Positions 47,741 to 59,261 of a stretch of DNA of 64,000 nt are shown piece after piece. The position numbers were made by a program, and so were the translations under genes. The notes under the pieces were generated by a model that was not told the DNA's origin, searched no databases, and saw only the letters and a program-made list of their open reading frames with translations. The stretch's first letter is position 1; the number at the start of each line of letters is the position of its first letter. This DNA is from Ailanthus altissimus (Eukaryota > Streptophyta > Magnoliopsida > Sapindales > Simaroubaceae), in contig OX327699.1 in assembly GCA_946807835.1 (NCBI GenBank), positions 25,346,014 to 25,410,013 on the forward strand. The letters run 5' to 3'.

Positions 47741-49680
47741 GTTTATTAATATAACTGATTAACATTTATTTTTTACTATATATATTATCAAGATAAGAAT
47801 TCACTACAAAATGAAAATTGATTCTTTGATTGACTCATTGATTATATATATTGAAAGAGAAATTATAAAAAAAATTAGTATAAAATTAATTATAAATAAT
47901 TTTTAAAAAACAGAAGAATATCAAGTTGTTTTTTTATATAAAATTATGCAAAATTTATTAACAACGTAATTTTTTTAATTATTAAAAAAATGAAATGAAA
48001 ATATTTTTTTATAATTTAATTTAAATATTAATAATAAAATAATTTATTTTATTTATTATTCTTAAAATTTTGTGTGACAATTTGAACTCAAAACTCTAAT
48101 TCCACTTAATTCAAACATCATTCTCATAAGGTACCCCTTCACATCATGCATGCAGAAGAAGAGGGTTTTGATAGAATTATTCTACAATACTAAAAAGGTA
48201 TTATACTGAAATTATTTGTATTTGTTAAATTTAATTTCTTAATTTGATCTAATAATTAAATTTAATTTTGGTATCATACTAAACTTTAATTTCAGTATAA
48301 AATGACCTGTTTCGATAAAGCTAAACTTAAGGACACAGTCCTCAAAACCAGAGATAGATAGTGAATTGTCACAACCTCACAACTCACAGGCCATTAAGGA
48401 AAGAAAAAAAAAACAAGAGACACAAATGTCCATATTGTTATTTTTGTCACACAATCCAAAGTCCAAAACGTTACTTTCATGACAATCGGTATTTAAAATA
48501 TTGTGTGGTAGTGCCAGTGATTAGCGTTTATCAAGAAAACTCCATTTCAAAAAAATAATTGAGTGCTTTTTGAATTTGAAGTTTAATATTAGATTAGTGT
48601 GACACTGCAGCTAATTAAACGACATGTGCAAACAAGGATCTTAAATATTATTAATCCAAAGAAATTTGCATAGCTTTATCATGATGGCCACGTAGAAGTT
48701 TATTGCCGATTGAAGCACGAAAAGACTTCCTGGACATGAAATAAAGTTAATAATAATGGCGGATGCCGTGCTTTGATGGTTTTATTACATTCATTGATAG
48801 CATAACTACAATTAGAAATTTGTTGATAATAGAATAAAAGTTTTTTTTTTTTTTATATCAATCGGCACAATAACCATAAGATCAAGTCCAATATTAATCG
48901 ACGAAACGTTATCTCTTTTGCTAACGCAAAAAGATTGGAGAACATAATCTATATATATATATATTTTTTACACAAATCACTAAACCGAGATGCAAGAAGG
49001 AACGTAGAGGTTGACAGAAAGAATATTTTTTAATTTTTTGTTTTAATAATTAATTTTTTTAATTAAGATTATATCACATAAATTATAAAAAAATTACTGC
49101 GCGGTAAAATTAAAGTGATTATGATTATAACTATAATAATATTAAAAGTGAAGTGGAAGCAATTGGTCTAAAACGAGCTCTCTTGTCCCGTGCATGATGC
49201 TTTGATTGGACAAGTATTCTAACCCTAAAATCAAAGACACATTTGTAATGTACGATGCATGCTTTTTCTTCCAATTTATAAAATACGATTTATTCTTCAG
49301 TTTGTATGACCATAAAAGTGAGTTAAAGACTTAACTGATGACCATAATAAAAGATGGAAAGAATGAAAAAGAAGGGATGAAATAGCAAAACTTCGGAAAC
49401 TTTTACGGAATTACCAAGAATCAAGAATCTTAATTGGGCCAGGAGGTCCAAAAACCTCCTATTTCTTTTTTTTCCATGTATTTGATTTTATGATAAAATA
49501 TATAATTAAACATATATTAATAATTTGATAATAGACCACTTTTGAATTCAATTTTAATAGTAAATATAAAGTTTTTTTTTTTCTTAATATACTGGAGTAA
49601 GAGTAAAGTCTTTATAGACTACAAACTATTTATGAGTCAGGACTTTTAGATCGTGACATTCTATTCATATTTAATTTGGC
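47741..49680. other. Gene-free AT-rich stretch
   Basis: No gene is seen. The frame 48361-48558 has no protein-like signal. A poly-T run at 48841-48854 may be the tail of an old minus-strand retro-insertion, but nothing recognisable is next to it. Confidence 0.45.
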
Positions 49681-49686
49681 TGAGCA

Positions 49687-49815
49687 TGGGGGCTCAGCCA
49701 AGTTGGTTGAGCCCCCCAAGGTCTCATATCCCCACTTGGGTTCGACCCTCTTCTCTCCCAGGTGGTGCAGAAATGTTAAAAATTATTGTAATCCCCCCAT
49801 TTAAAAAAAAAAAAA
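49687..49815 (+). mobile_element. tRNA-derived SINE
   Basis: A clear A box (GGCTCAGCCAAGTTGG, 49691-49706) and B box (GGGTTCGACCCTC, 49738-49750) lie 32 bases apart, the spacing of a tRNA-type internal promoter. A tRNA-unrelated body and a 13-base A tail (49803-49815) follow. The element is short and the boxes near consensus, so this is a younger copy than the other SINE-like pieces in the window. Confidence 0.82.
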
Positions 49816-49987
49816 TTTGGTAATTTTTAAAAATTTAAGAGAAATTAGTCAATAAGAAAAAAAAAATATGAAAGTGTAGATATATGCATTCATAACCATG
49901 CCAGAGGTAGGGATTTGATTTATATATTTGTATTAGTACATTTATTTGCAAAATCTTAATATAAGATTTATGCTTATAATTTTGTTA

Positions 49988-50240
49988 GTATTGATATTAC
50001 ATTAGGAAACTATTAGTAAAATGATTAAAGATTAATTAAAATAAGATTTTATTTACACATTGACGCATACTTAAAGATATAATATTGCATTAAGAAGCTA
50101 CTAATACAATGATCGGAGGTTAATTTAGACAAAATTTTACTTATACATTGACGCATGCTTAAATATATAATATTACATTAAGGAGCTACTAGCATAATAA
50201 CTAAATACTAATTGGGGCAAAATTTATGTAAATGTGTCTT
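49988..50240 (+). repeat. 88-bp tandem repeat, about three copies
   Basis: Unit boundaries fall at about 49988, 50076 and 50164, each unit starting GATATAATATT...CATTAAG and ending ACATTGACGCATRCTTAAA. The first two junctions are close; the third copy has diverged at its right end. No coding capacity. It looks like a short minisatellite. Confidence 0.65.
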
Positions 50241-50259
50241 AAAATTTGCCAAATTTATC

Positions 50260-51855
50260 AACAATTATCATTTACCCTTGGTTGCAATTTTGAAGGGCCA
50301 ATAAAAAATTTTAAGTGTTAAACAACAATTTAGGACAAAAAAAATTGTGTATAAAAGTTGCTTTCAAAATATATGTATATACACAGTTCAATTATTTTTA
50401 CATAAAATAAAATTTATAATTTCATTTTTAAAATTTATTAACGTAATTTTATAAATGAGGCATACGCAAATCATGTTAAAATTTAATCAGCAATTATTGT
50501 GAAATAATGACCAAAATAATTAGAACTCATAACATAAATAAATATAAAATTTTAAAAATTCAAATAAAATTAATACATAACAATCAATTAATTAAATAAA
50601 TTATTATGTTTAGTATAAAAGTCAAAAATAAAATAAAATACTACACACTTATATAAAAAAAAAGATAGTAAAATCTTATAAAAATATAATGATTACAACG
50701 ATATAGAGATACTATGACTTTCTACAAAAGGTTAAAAATATATTAATTGAATATAATTTATTTTTATTAAAGATATGTTATAGAATTAAAAAATATTAAT
50801 AGAGTATATATATCAATACGTAAATATTTAAAAAAAGTTTCAAAAATTTAAAATTTTATAAATAAAAATAAAATAATTTTTTTAATCTTCAAAAGTTATT
50901 CTTCATCGTTATTAACATTCTCTTAATTATTTTGTGAACGAAAAAATTGACATGATTGTAAAACTGATTACCACTTCAACTATCTTATTGTCAACTTACA
51001 TAAAAACTAAAAATATCAGCTTAATGGTTTAATTACGGGTAATAGTATATATCCAAATTTTACTCGAGAACATTTTAATTTGCTTTATATGCATATATAA
51101 GCAAGCGGATAGAGTCTCAATTCTTTAAGAGTATGTATCAGTTGCATATTCAAATAATCTGCTGGCTTCGAAAAGGTTTGAAAATTTTTTATTTCACTTG
51201 TTTGTAAAAGATTGAGATCGGATATTTGTTAGTGTACAAATATATCAATAAGTTCGGTTAATTTCTCTAATTATTATCAAAACTTTTATTTCTGTTTTTT
51301 TTTACTAATTTCTTAATAAAATTCAATTTATTTAAAATAAATAAATAAAATAATCTGGTGGCTGTACAAGTCAAGAAACAATGGAGCTCTGATTTTTTTC
51401 TAAGCTTTTGTTCCCATATTCGGTTCGTTTAGCAAATACAACCTTCACTTATTTCGATGAAAATTATTAGTACAAATGTTTTATTTTACAGAAAGCCTGA
51501 GTTGTCAAAACAAGGTGATAATATTGCTAACAGCAATGTGCAGATTTAGATACAAACATATGCACCAAAGACTTGTTACTGTGAAGAGTATCTTATCTTA
51601 TCTTATCTTAATATATCAATTCACCCGACTTCAATAAAGAAAGATTAAGAACCATATGTACAAAACCATAAAAATAAAAATAAAAAATCAACCAAAACAT
51701 TTCCATCTCTATTGGGCCTAAGTCATTGCATTTTATTCCTTGTTTGGGTCAATTTGTCAGGCCCAGTATCCTATCCAAACTCATTGGCAACACTTTTCTC
51801 CTTCACTGATATATAATTGTTTCCTGCACAAGCACTACATCAATTATCTTAATGG
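50260..51855. other. Gene-free AT-rich stretch
   Basis: No gene. A TTATC pentanucleotide repeat of about four units lies at 51590-51610. The last 150 bp before 51855 follow the stop of the CNGC pseudogene and may be its old 3' untranslated region. Confidence 0.5.
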
Positions 51856-52523
51856 TCAGAGAAATCGGGATCCTAACAGCTTGGGCATTTTTAAGCCGGG
51901 ATCATCAGGGTCATATGCTGTCACCCGTAGACTAACCCTTGTTGAGTTTGTAGAGAATTTAGGAATCAATCCAGGATTCTGAGGTTCATTGCTCTTTCCA
52001 TTCTCCGCTGCTGATGCTGATTCCTCAGCACCACTATCATCATGTACCCTATCTCCTGTAGATTCATCGTCAATGGGATACTCCTCTTCCACCACGTCAT
52101 ATAAACCCACCCGAATTGCCAACTCCATCGCCCTCTTTCTCTTAACAAATCGTCTCCAAGCAGCTTGTATAAAACAAGCTCCCCAAGTTCTCCATTGGTG
52201 AGAATGGTATCTGAAAGCATGCTGTAGTTTCTTGCTGTGAAGGCGCTTAAATTGGCTAGCAACAAACTTCAGGTCCTCACCTCAAAGAGAAAATGCTTCG
52301 TCTTCCGTAAGGGACTTGACTGTCCTTGTTGATAATGGAATGTTGAGTGTAGAGACCGGCATCAAAGCCCAGGTCAATAATTCTTCGCCGCAAAAGTCAC
52401 CACTTTTCAGAGTAATAGAATTGAAGAATCCTATACTTCCTCCATTTGTTACGGAGCTCTCAACTCGACCTCTAATGATGAAAAGCATTTCGTTCACTGG
52501 GTCACCTTTTCGAATCAGTTAAG

Positions 52524-53375
52524 TGTTTTAAATTAAAAAATTTGTGATTTAATAATTTTGGTCGGATAAAAATTGAGATAAATATTAAAGAGAAGAGTCG
52601 CAAGAAGTCTAAAAAGTATATGATATATATGGAGAAGTTTAGAACTTGTAGGACACGAAGAAAAAAGTGAAACGGGACTCGAAGACGCGAAAGAAGCGAA
52701 TAAAACGTACGAAAGGGCACTAAGGCCGAGCACCACGACGCCCAGGGCTAAGCACCGCGGTGCCCAGCACAGAAGCCTAGTGCCGCGGTGATGGGAGTGA
52801 TACACGCAGCGCCGCGGCGCTAGAAGTGTTAGAAAGTTTGTTTTGATCCGGATTTTGAGTTTTGAAAAGTTTTAAACTTTCAAAACAAGTGGACTCTTAC
52901 TTCAACAAATAATAGGGTTAATAAATACGAAATAAACCCTATATAAACACTTGTAAACCCTTTAGTTGAGAATTAAACATTAAGAGAAACTCTAAGAAAG
53001 GGAAAGAATTGAGTAGACACTAAATGCTTGTGTGCGCTAGGTTGGAAACATCGTTTGGGTGTTCATTACTCGTGATAGAACAAAGATTCACTTAATATTA
53101 TGTCCTTTTGAGGATTCTTTATTAGGTTTTCTTTGTAAAATCTCTAGGGAGTTAATAAGAGAGGTTAGGATCCTTAGATTCACTGTAGACGTAGGTAATT
53201 GACCGAACCACGTAAGATTGTATTGTACTCTTTTATTTTCTGCTTTGAATATTTATTATTTTACTTGATAAATAAGTTATTCCGCTGCGTAAAGAGGTTA
53301 GGGTTTTAAGTTGAACTCAAAATTCTTCACTTTAACCTAATCTCAAGAGAAAAAAGAGCGTTTCCTCACTCAACA
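52524..53375 (-). mobile_element. Solo LTR, inverted diverged copy of 37983-39046, inside CNGC pseudogene
   Basis: On the minus strand it begins TGTTGAG and ends TTTAAAACA. It matches the LTR at 37983-39046 along most of its length, including the end block (AATTTTTATCCGACCAAAAT... type) and a GC-rich middle. At 852 bp it is about 200 bp shorter, chiefly in the GC-rich section. It separates the C-linker exon from the cyclic-nucleotide domain of the channel. Flanks TTAAG (52519-52523) and CTAAG (53379-53383) may be a decayed target duplication with a small offset. Confidence 0.75.
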
Positions 53376-54708
53376 CATCTAAGAATTGCTGATTCATTTG
53401 TGAAAAAAAAAAAAGGAACCTGATCAAGAAAAAAAAACTCAAATCTCAATCACATGCACATTATATAATCAAAGCAGGCTTTTCAAATAACTCGGTCTTC
53501 TCGTCATCCGGTTTGTAAATGATGCTCTAAGGCAATCGGACTTACGCGTCCAACGAAGCCTAGACAAAGATGCCGCTGGATTTGACGCCTGAGGTCCAAA
53601 GGTACTGATGGCAAAATGTTGTCTTCATCTACACCTCTTGTGTCGAGCCACTAGTATTGAACAAACCGGCGTACACGTTCTTACCGCTCTTCTGGCAATT
53701 GACGGTGCCTCATCCACTCTTCTGTATCTCTCCTTCTAACCCTCCACTCTTCAATTTTAGCCGATGTGGATTGCACGTAGGTCCTCAATAAGACAAGAAG
53801 TTAGCTGAAATAACAGAAAATATCAACACTATAGTAAAATATAGAATTCCATTTCACCATGCTTGATCACATAGCTATGAAAATTATTATATTTTGCTGG
53901 TGAGAAAAACTATGAGAATGGCTCGGCCATTGTATTTGACTTTAAAAACAAAATTTATATTAAAATTGTTACTAATGGATGATGTTTTTGCATAATAACA
54001 ATGATTTTATGGAAACAATGGTTTCACGAGCAGCTTCCTTTAAAGCAGATAGCATTGGATCCAATGAAAGCACACAGCTTAATTATCTATTATCAAGAGC
54101 GTACCGGCATTTCCTATGAGAATAAAATTAGACCACCGATGCAAATAGTCATGCTGAAGAATATTTCAAGGGTGTAAGTACTTGTCTCGAGACTTTGCCC
54201 ATATGAACTACACAGAAAAAGATTTAAAAAATGAATTAGAACAAACGCTCTAGTAAAATATTTGAACACAATCTCCCACTGAATCCGAATGCAAATTAGC
54301 AAAGGATATACACAGAGCGCAGATTCTATCTAAAAAATTAAAAGACAATTTTGTATCAGATTTAGCCAGTAATTAAAACTAGTATATCAAATTAACGGAT
54401 ATATACCTTAAAACATTTTAAACCCCACCACAAACAATAGAAATATTTTTGTTGATGTAGCAACTTCTGAAGTAAAAACATCTGCAAATATTCAGAACTG
54501 AAAGCTGCCATCTTTAGAATCTCATTCTCTAATGACTCGAGTCTTCTCCAGCCAAGCATTTCGTTCATTTATCCAGAGTAGAACAGTCAAAATAGTCATT
54601 ACGACAAGTTGGAGAGTTGGTAATGTTCATCTCCTACAAACTTTCCGTAGTCCAGCAGTGATTCTGCCGCTCAAGAGTCATTATATGCGATAAAGCTCCA
54701 ATAATCCG

Positions 54709-54898
54709 TATTAGGAGTTTAACAAACCACACATATTTCTATATTTGTATAATATTATTTACTTTGGGTCTAATCTTTTATGATTTTGCATTTGTATTCT
54801 ACTCAAAAGGTTTCATACCAATGAAGACATGGTTTAATTTTTATATACCTATGATTCTCCCTATTTATTGTCAATGTGACACTTTATTTGTCTTAACA
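54709..54898 (-). repeat. TRIM LTR, copy 1
   Basis: 190 bp, minus strand, starting TGTTAAGACAAATAAAG and ending GTTAAACTCCTAATA. Homologous throughout to 55386-55564 and 56270-56459. A purine-rich tract (AAAGGGATGAT) precedes it on the minus strand. Confidence 0.75.
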
Positions 54899-55024
54899 AT
54901 CATCCCTTTAAATAAAGGATTACATAATTTCCCCTCAAACGATATCCTATCCAGATATCTTCCACACAGGTCCATCCATTTATCTTCCATATAAGAAGAT
55001 CTTGCTCCCTTGGTCTACTACTCA

Positions 55025-56125
55025 TCTTTATTGCGTTGAGGTGCACATCTTACGTGAAGCACCAAAGTACCGTATCACCTACCTTGAGAGCCCACTCTAT
55101 CAAGTTAACTTTTTGATACTATGCTGATTGACACACCTTATGTAAAACCTGGGAGCACACCATTGTCTATCCATAGAGTTTAACCACTGATCCCATCAAA
55201 AATTGGGGCTTACTAGGCTCACCACCTTCTCGTTCAGCACTGATGATTTCTTCTCCACCGCTTATCCATAGAGTTTTACCTCGGATCTCATCACAAACTG
55301 AAGTTTATTAGGCTCACCACCTTCTCGTTCGATATTGAAGATTTTTTTCACATGACTAACTCTGAGGTATGACTTTTATACCACTTGTAAGAAGCCCAAC
55401 GAATCACACATATCTTCACATTGGTATGATATTGTCCACTTTAGATCCAAGCCCTCATGATTTTACTATTGAGCTCTACCCAAAAGACTTTATACCAATG
55501 AAAATATATACTTATAATCTTCCCAATTTCTTGTCAATATGAGATTTTATTTATTTTTTTAACAATCCTCCCTTCGAATAAAAGACCACTGAGCATTTCC
55601 TAAAACGATATTTCATCTATCTATATTCACACAGGAAAACCTCGCTCTCAACATTACTCATTATTACTGAGTTTCTCCTTAAATGATATTCCATCCATCT
55701 ATCTTCCACACAGAAAGACCTCACTCATAGCATTACTCATTTTCACAGCATTGAGGTCGCACGCCTTACGTAAAACACTAGAGAATCACACTATTACCTT
55801 GAGAACCATCTCTGTCAGGTTAACTCCGCATTACTACTACACCACTCATCGTCACTGCATTGAGGTCGCACGCCTTACGTGAAATACCAGAGTACCACAT
55901 CTCACTCCCAATATTACTCTTCACCATTGAGCATTCCCTCAAATGATATTTCATTCGTCTATCTTCTACACAGGAAGACCTTACTCCCAATATCACTCAT
56001 TTTTACTGCGTTGAGGTCGCATGCCTTACGTGAAACACCAGAGTACCACACCATTACCTTGAGAGCTCGCTTTATCAAGTTAACTCTACATCATTGCTAC
56101 ATCATTATTTTTCCATAAAGCTTAA
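55025..56125 (+). repeat. Internal direct repeats in the TRIM spacers
   Basis: A block of the form GCATTGAGGTCGCACGCCTTACG...CCAGAGTACC...TTACCTTGAGAGC...GTTAACTC occurs at about 55035, 55750, 55855 and 56010, in varying completeness. A second block with TTACTAGGCTCACCACCTTCTCGTTC occurs near 55210, 55305 and 56155. These suggest repeated duplication inside the element. Each written word is only a part of the block. Confidence 0.6.
55386..55564 (-). repeat. TRIM LTR, copy 2 (middle)
   Basis: 179 bp, minus strand, starting TGTTAAAAAAATAAAT and ending GGGCTTCTTACA, the only copy that keeps the canonical CA end. Preceded on the minus strand by a polypurine tract GAAGGGAGGAT and followed by a decayed primer-site-like GTGGTATAAAAG. 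Confidence 0.75.
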
Positions 56126-56269
56126 CTACGGATCCCATCGCAAGTGAACCGGGGCTTACTAGGCTCATCACCTTCTTATTCGGCGTCAAAGATTTCGTTC
56201 ACCACATTCTTATTTGGCATCGAAGATTTCCTCTACATGGTTAACTCTAAGGCATGGCTCTGATGCCAC

Positions 56270-56459
56270 TATTAGGAGCTCAATGAACTACACATATTTT
56301 TATATTTGTATGATATTGTCTACTTTAAGCATAAATTTTCATGATTTTATTTTTGAACTCTACTCAAAAGATTTCATACCAATAAAGATATAATTCACTT
56401 TTTATGTATCCATAATCCTCAATCATTCTTACCAATATAAAACTTTATTTGCCTTAACA
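56270..56459 (-). repeat. TRIM LTR, copy 3 (5' LTR with primer-binding site)
   Basis: 190 bp, minus strand, starting TGTTAAGGCAAATAAAG and ending GAGCTCCTAATA. Followed on the minus strand by GTGGCATCAGAGCCATGCC (56269-56251), a good match to the initiator-tRNA primer-binding site. Confidence 0.78.
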
Positions 56460-57564
56460 ATTTACATGACAATTTTAAGTCCATAATATTGACAACTATC
56501 ATTAACACAATTATATGATTGACAGGATTAATTTCATCTTAGGATAGTCAATATGTCACCCCGTCTTCAACTCTTGAGTTAGTGAGTAGGATGATAACAG
56601 GGGGAGTGCTTTTGGAGAAAAAAAAAACTTGTGAAACAAATAATTATGTGAGGCACTAAATAAACTTTTGAAAAAAAAAAGAAAGAAAGCAGCTAATCAA
56701 GTTTTATTTATTTATATATTACAAAAGTATTAAAATTAAGTTTTTTTGTAAATTAAAAAAGTAGAAAATATTTTGATTATCTAGCTAAAAGCAAGTTCGC
56801 ATGAATTAAAATTAATGGACAAAAAATAATGATAAAAGTGCTCACATGGTTAAAAAACAAATAGGCAAAGAGAGTGTAAGCTGACCCCAACCAAGCAGTC
56901 TTGGCTAAAAACCCAACAGTTTTCATAATCCGTCTATTGAGGGGAAAAAAAACGAAAAGTCTCGGAATAAGTTGAATTAGAACAATCATAGAAACAGTAT
57001 ACGTGGTTTGCATGACTAGCTTTTTAAGACATTACCAACTTGACAATCTTCATGCACCAGCCAATGGAAAGCAACACAAACAAACAGACAAACACTGTTA
57101 TAATTAATTTGGTACACTAAAAATAATCTTCAAAGAGAAAAATTCTCAAAAATCATAAAACAAATGAATATATAAATATATAAGTATAAAAATTTAGGAA
57201 CCTGCGGGAGAGGAAGCATAGCTGTCAAATCAATGACAAAATCAGACCTCAAGTAGCGCCTAGCAATAGCATGGGGATCCCTCATAAGTTCTTCCCTTCC
57301 AAAAACCCTAGAACTCAGGGCCACGTATGCAATCCTAAATTTCAACAAAATGTTGGTGCAAAATAAAGGGTCGGTGACCGTTCTGAAGACGGTGATGGTT
57401 GCGCCTAACGCGATGTCAATCGTGATGCATCCGTTGCCACCGACAAAGGGGAGGTAAAAAATAGAGAGGGTCTAGAAAAAAAGCAAGGACAGTTGCCACT
57501 AGGAAAATGTGGTTATATCTTATCACAAAGTCACTCTGAGGATCGAGGACACTAAGAGTCCACG

Positions 57565-58222
57565 TTCTCGCTATGTCGGATGTTGTGGAAGTGAAACCGA
57601 GACGACACGTACACTTGGAGTCTATTCATCTCCTTCTTCCTCTTCTTATTCTTATTCTTCTTCTGCTTCCTCTTCCATGGCGGAGAAAACTGAAGCACGT
57701 GCTCCGTGGGTGATTACGGCATTTTCACAACGAGACGATGATGGACCCGTCGACTGCGTCACCGGCCTTGAGAGATTTGTGGGAGAGCCAACGATTCACC
57801 TATCACTTCGGTTCTACTTAATTACATCAATTTAAACGTCAGAAGAGGCGCCCATTTGAGAGCATTTATTTGAAGAGAATTGCACTTTTCCCTGAAAATT
57901 ACAAGTTATATGCAAAGCCAAAAGTATATATAAAAAAAATCTCAATAAAAAAAAGTATAATAATTAACCGAAGGTCGTGTAAATTACACAACTTAGTAGT
58001 ATAAATGAAACGACCTAGTCGAGTAATTTTTCAAACAGCTGAGCATGACTAGGATAATAGATTTTTAACTTCCTCTTCAGTATCATCAGAATAATAGATT
58101 TTCAATACTTTGTATATTTGTATTAATAATCTAATGATAAACAATTAACAGTCATTTATTTTTACTTTAACAAAAGTTATGAGTTACTATGTAAAATTTT
58201 TTTAAATCCCCCTTCGACTACG

Positions 58223-58259
<37 letters not shown>

Positions 58260-59255
58260 TTTGTCATATTTTATGGATATACGTGTAAATAAGAGTTTGT
58301 CAGTTTGAGGATATTCGTGTAATTTCAATATTTTTTAAGCATATTAATCCAAAAAAAATTAACATAATTAAAATATGTGAGCTTGTTTTTAGTCTATAGA
58401 TGTAGTTACTAGTAGATTAAGCTTATGACAACGTCAAATAAAATTTTTAAATACTAAAAAATAAGAGCTCCGTGCAACATAAATAAGCATATTATTATGT
58501 TAAAAGTATAAAAGCTATATTTATAAAGTGAGATAAGAAATTTTATATTTGAATTGTGGAATTTGATATATTATTTATTAATTGATATTATATTAATAAT
58601 GATGTAAAAAATCAATAATTAATAAATATGTATCGATTATTAATTAGTGTTGTGTATTTGTGACATTAATAATTTTAATACAGGTTGTCTCAATATCTAG
58701 ATGTGCATCACATGGTTAAGTTTCTAGTTCTTCAATCAAATGAAAGAACATGTGAAGATTTTTTTTTAAAAAACAAAAAGTACAAGTACAAGAATAGAAA
58801 ATATTTATATTAAAAGATCAAAACAGAAAAAAGAAAGATAACAAGTTGGGGAAAAGATGAAAAAGAAAGATAAAAATAAACCAAGAAAGAAATATGAACC
58901 CATTTTTTGCCGTCTCTGAAGAAAGAAATTTTCGATGGCTTTAGACCCTTTCTTTTATTAAAAAAAAAAAGAAAGTCCCATCCAATATTCTTTTAGACTT
59001 CAAAATCCCCAATGAGATTATCATAGAAAAGCAAAGATTCAAAAGTAAACACAAAGGACCCATGTTTAGAAATTAACCTTTTCTCTTCATATAATTGCCC
59101 AACAATTAATATTTATTGCCATATTGCTTAATATATCTGAAAAAGAAAATTAAGTTAATCTTGAGTAAAGAAATCGAGTGTGTTGTATTTGTATCGGTCT
59201 TTATCGATCAGTATTACTTACACATTTCCAGGGTAAAAGGTTTACATATAAGTGA
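57565..59255. other. Gene-free stretch
   Basis: The plus frame 57509-57835 lies opposite the CNGC first-exon region; its serine-rich run comes from a CTTCTT-type repeat. An AT dinucleotide microsatellite lies at 58225-58254. Nothing else is recognised. Confidence 0.5.
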
Positions 59256-59261
59256 TCTAAA

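Larger units (their letters stand above)
54709..56459 (-). mobile_element. Three-LTR TRIM array (tandem miniature LTR retrotransposon)
   Basis: Three direct repeats of about 180-190 bp (54709-54898, 55386-55564, 56270-56459) separate two non-coding spacers of 487 and 705 bp. On the minus strand, the segment after the rightmost repeat (56269-56251) reads GTGGCATCAGAGCC, close to the TGGTATCAGAGCC primer-binding site for initiator methionine tRNA. Purine-rich tracts precede the two leftward repeats (AAAGGGATGAT and GAAGGGAGGAT). That is the layout LTR - primer site - spacer - polypurine tract - LTR of a TRIM, with one extra LTR. The spacers hold their own internal repeats (cattgaggtcgca...cttacgtgaa units). 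No protein is encoded. It sits in the CNGC pseudogene between the S4-S5 and S6 exons. Confidence 0.78.
51856..57560 (-). pseudogene. Cyclic nucleotide-gated channel pseudogene (CNGC16/18-like)
   Basis: On the minus strand exons of a plant CNGC can be followed in order. S1-S4 region at about 57545-57202 (FLDPLYF, SSRVFGREEL, IARRYLRSDFVIDL, LPLPQ); S4-S5 at about 57035-56846 (PRLFVFFPLNRRIMKT, KTAWLGSAY); S6 at 54207-54114 (SYGQSLETSTYT); the C-linker at about 53760-53500 (EEWMRHRQLPE, DLRRQIQRHLCLG); and the cyclic-nucleotide domain with IQ motif at 52523-51856 (GDFCGEELLTWAL, WRTWGACFIQAAWRRF). It most resembles the group with CNGC16 and CNGC18, calcium-permeable plasma-membrane channels of pollen. 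It is dead: a T-run frameshift at 57455-57460, a stop and deletion after S6 (54114-54116), stops at 53681-53683, 53651-53653 and 52282-52284, and two mobile-element insertions. Part of the pore region was not found. Confidence 0.88.

Noticed and set aside
52533..52805. Minus-strand frames next to the CNGC cyclic-nucleotide domain
   Set aside because: They lie wholly within the inserted LTR and match the other LTR copy, not a protein.
57509..57835. 108-codon plus-strand frame with a serine-rich run
   Set aside because: The serine run comes from a simple CTTCTT-type repeat and the frame lies opposite the CNGC pseudogene's first recognisable exon.
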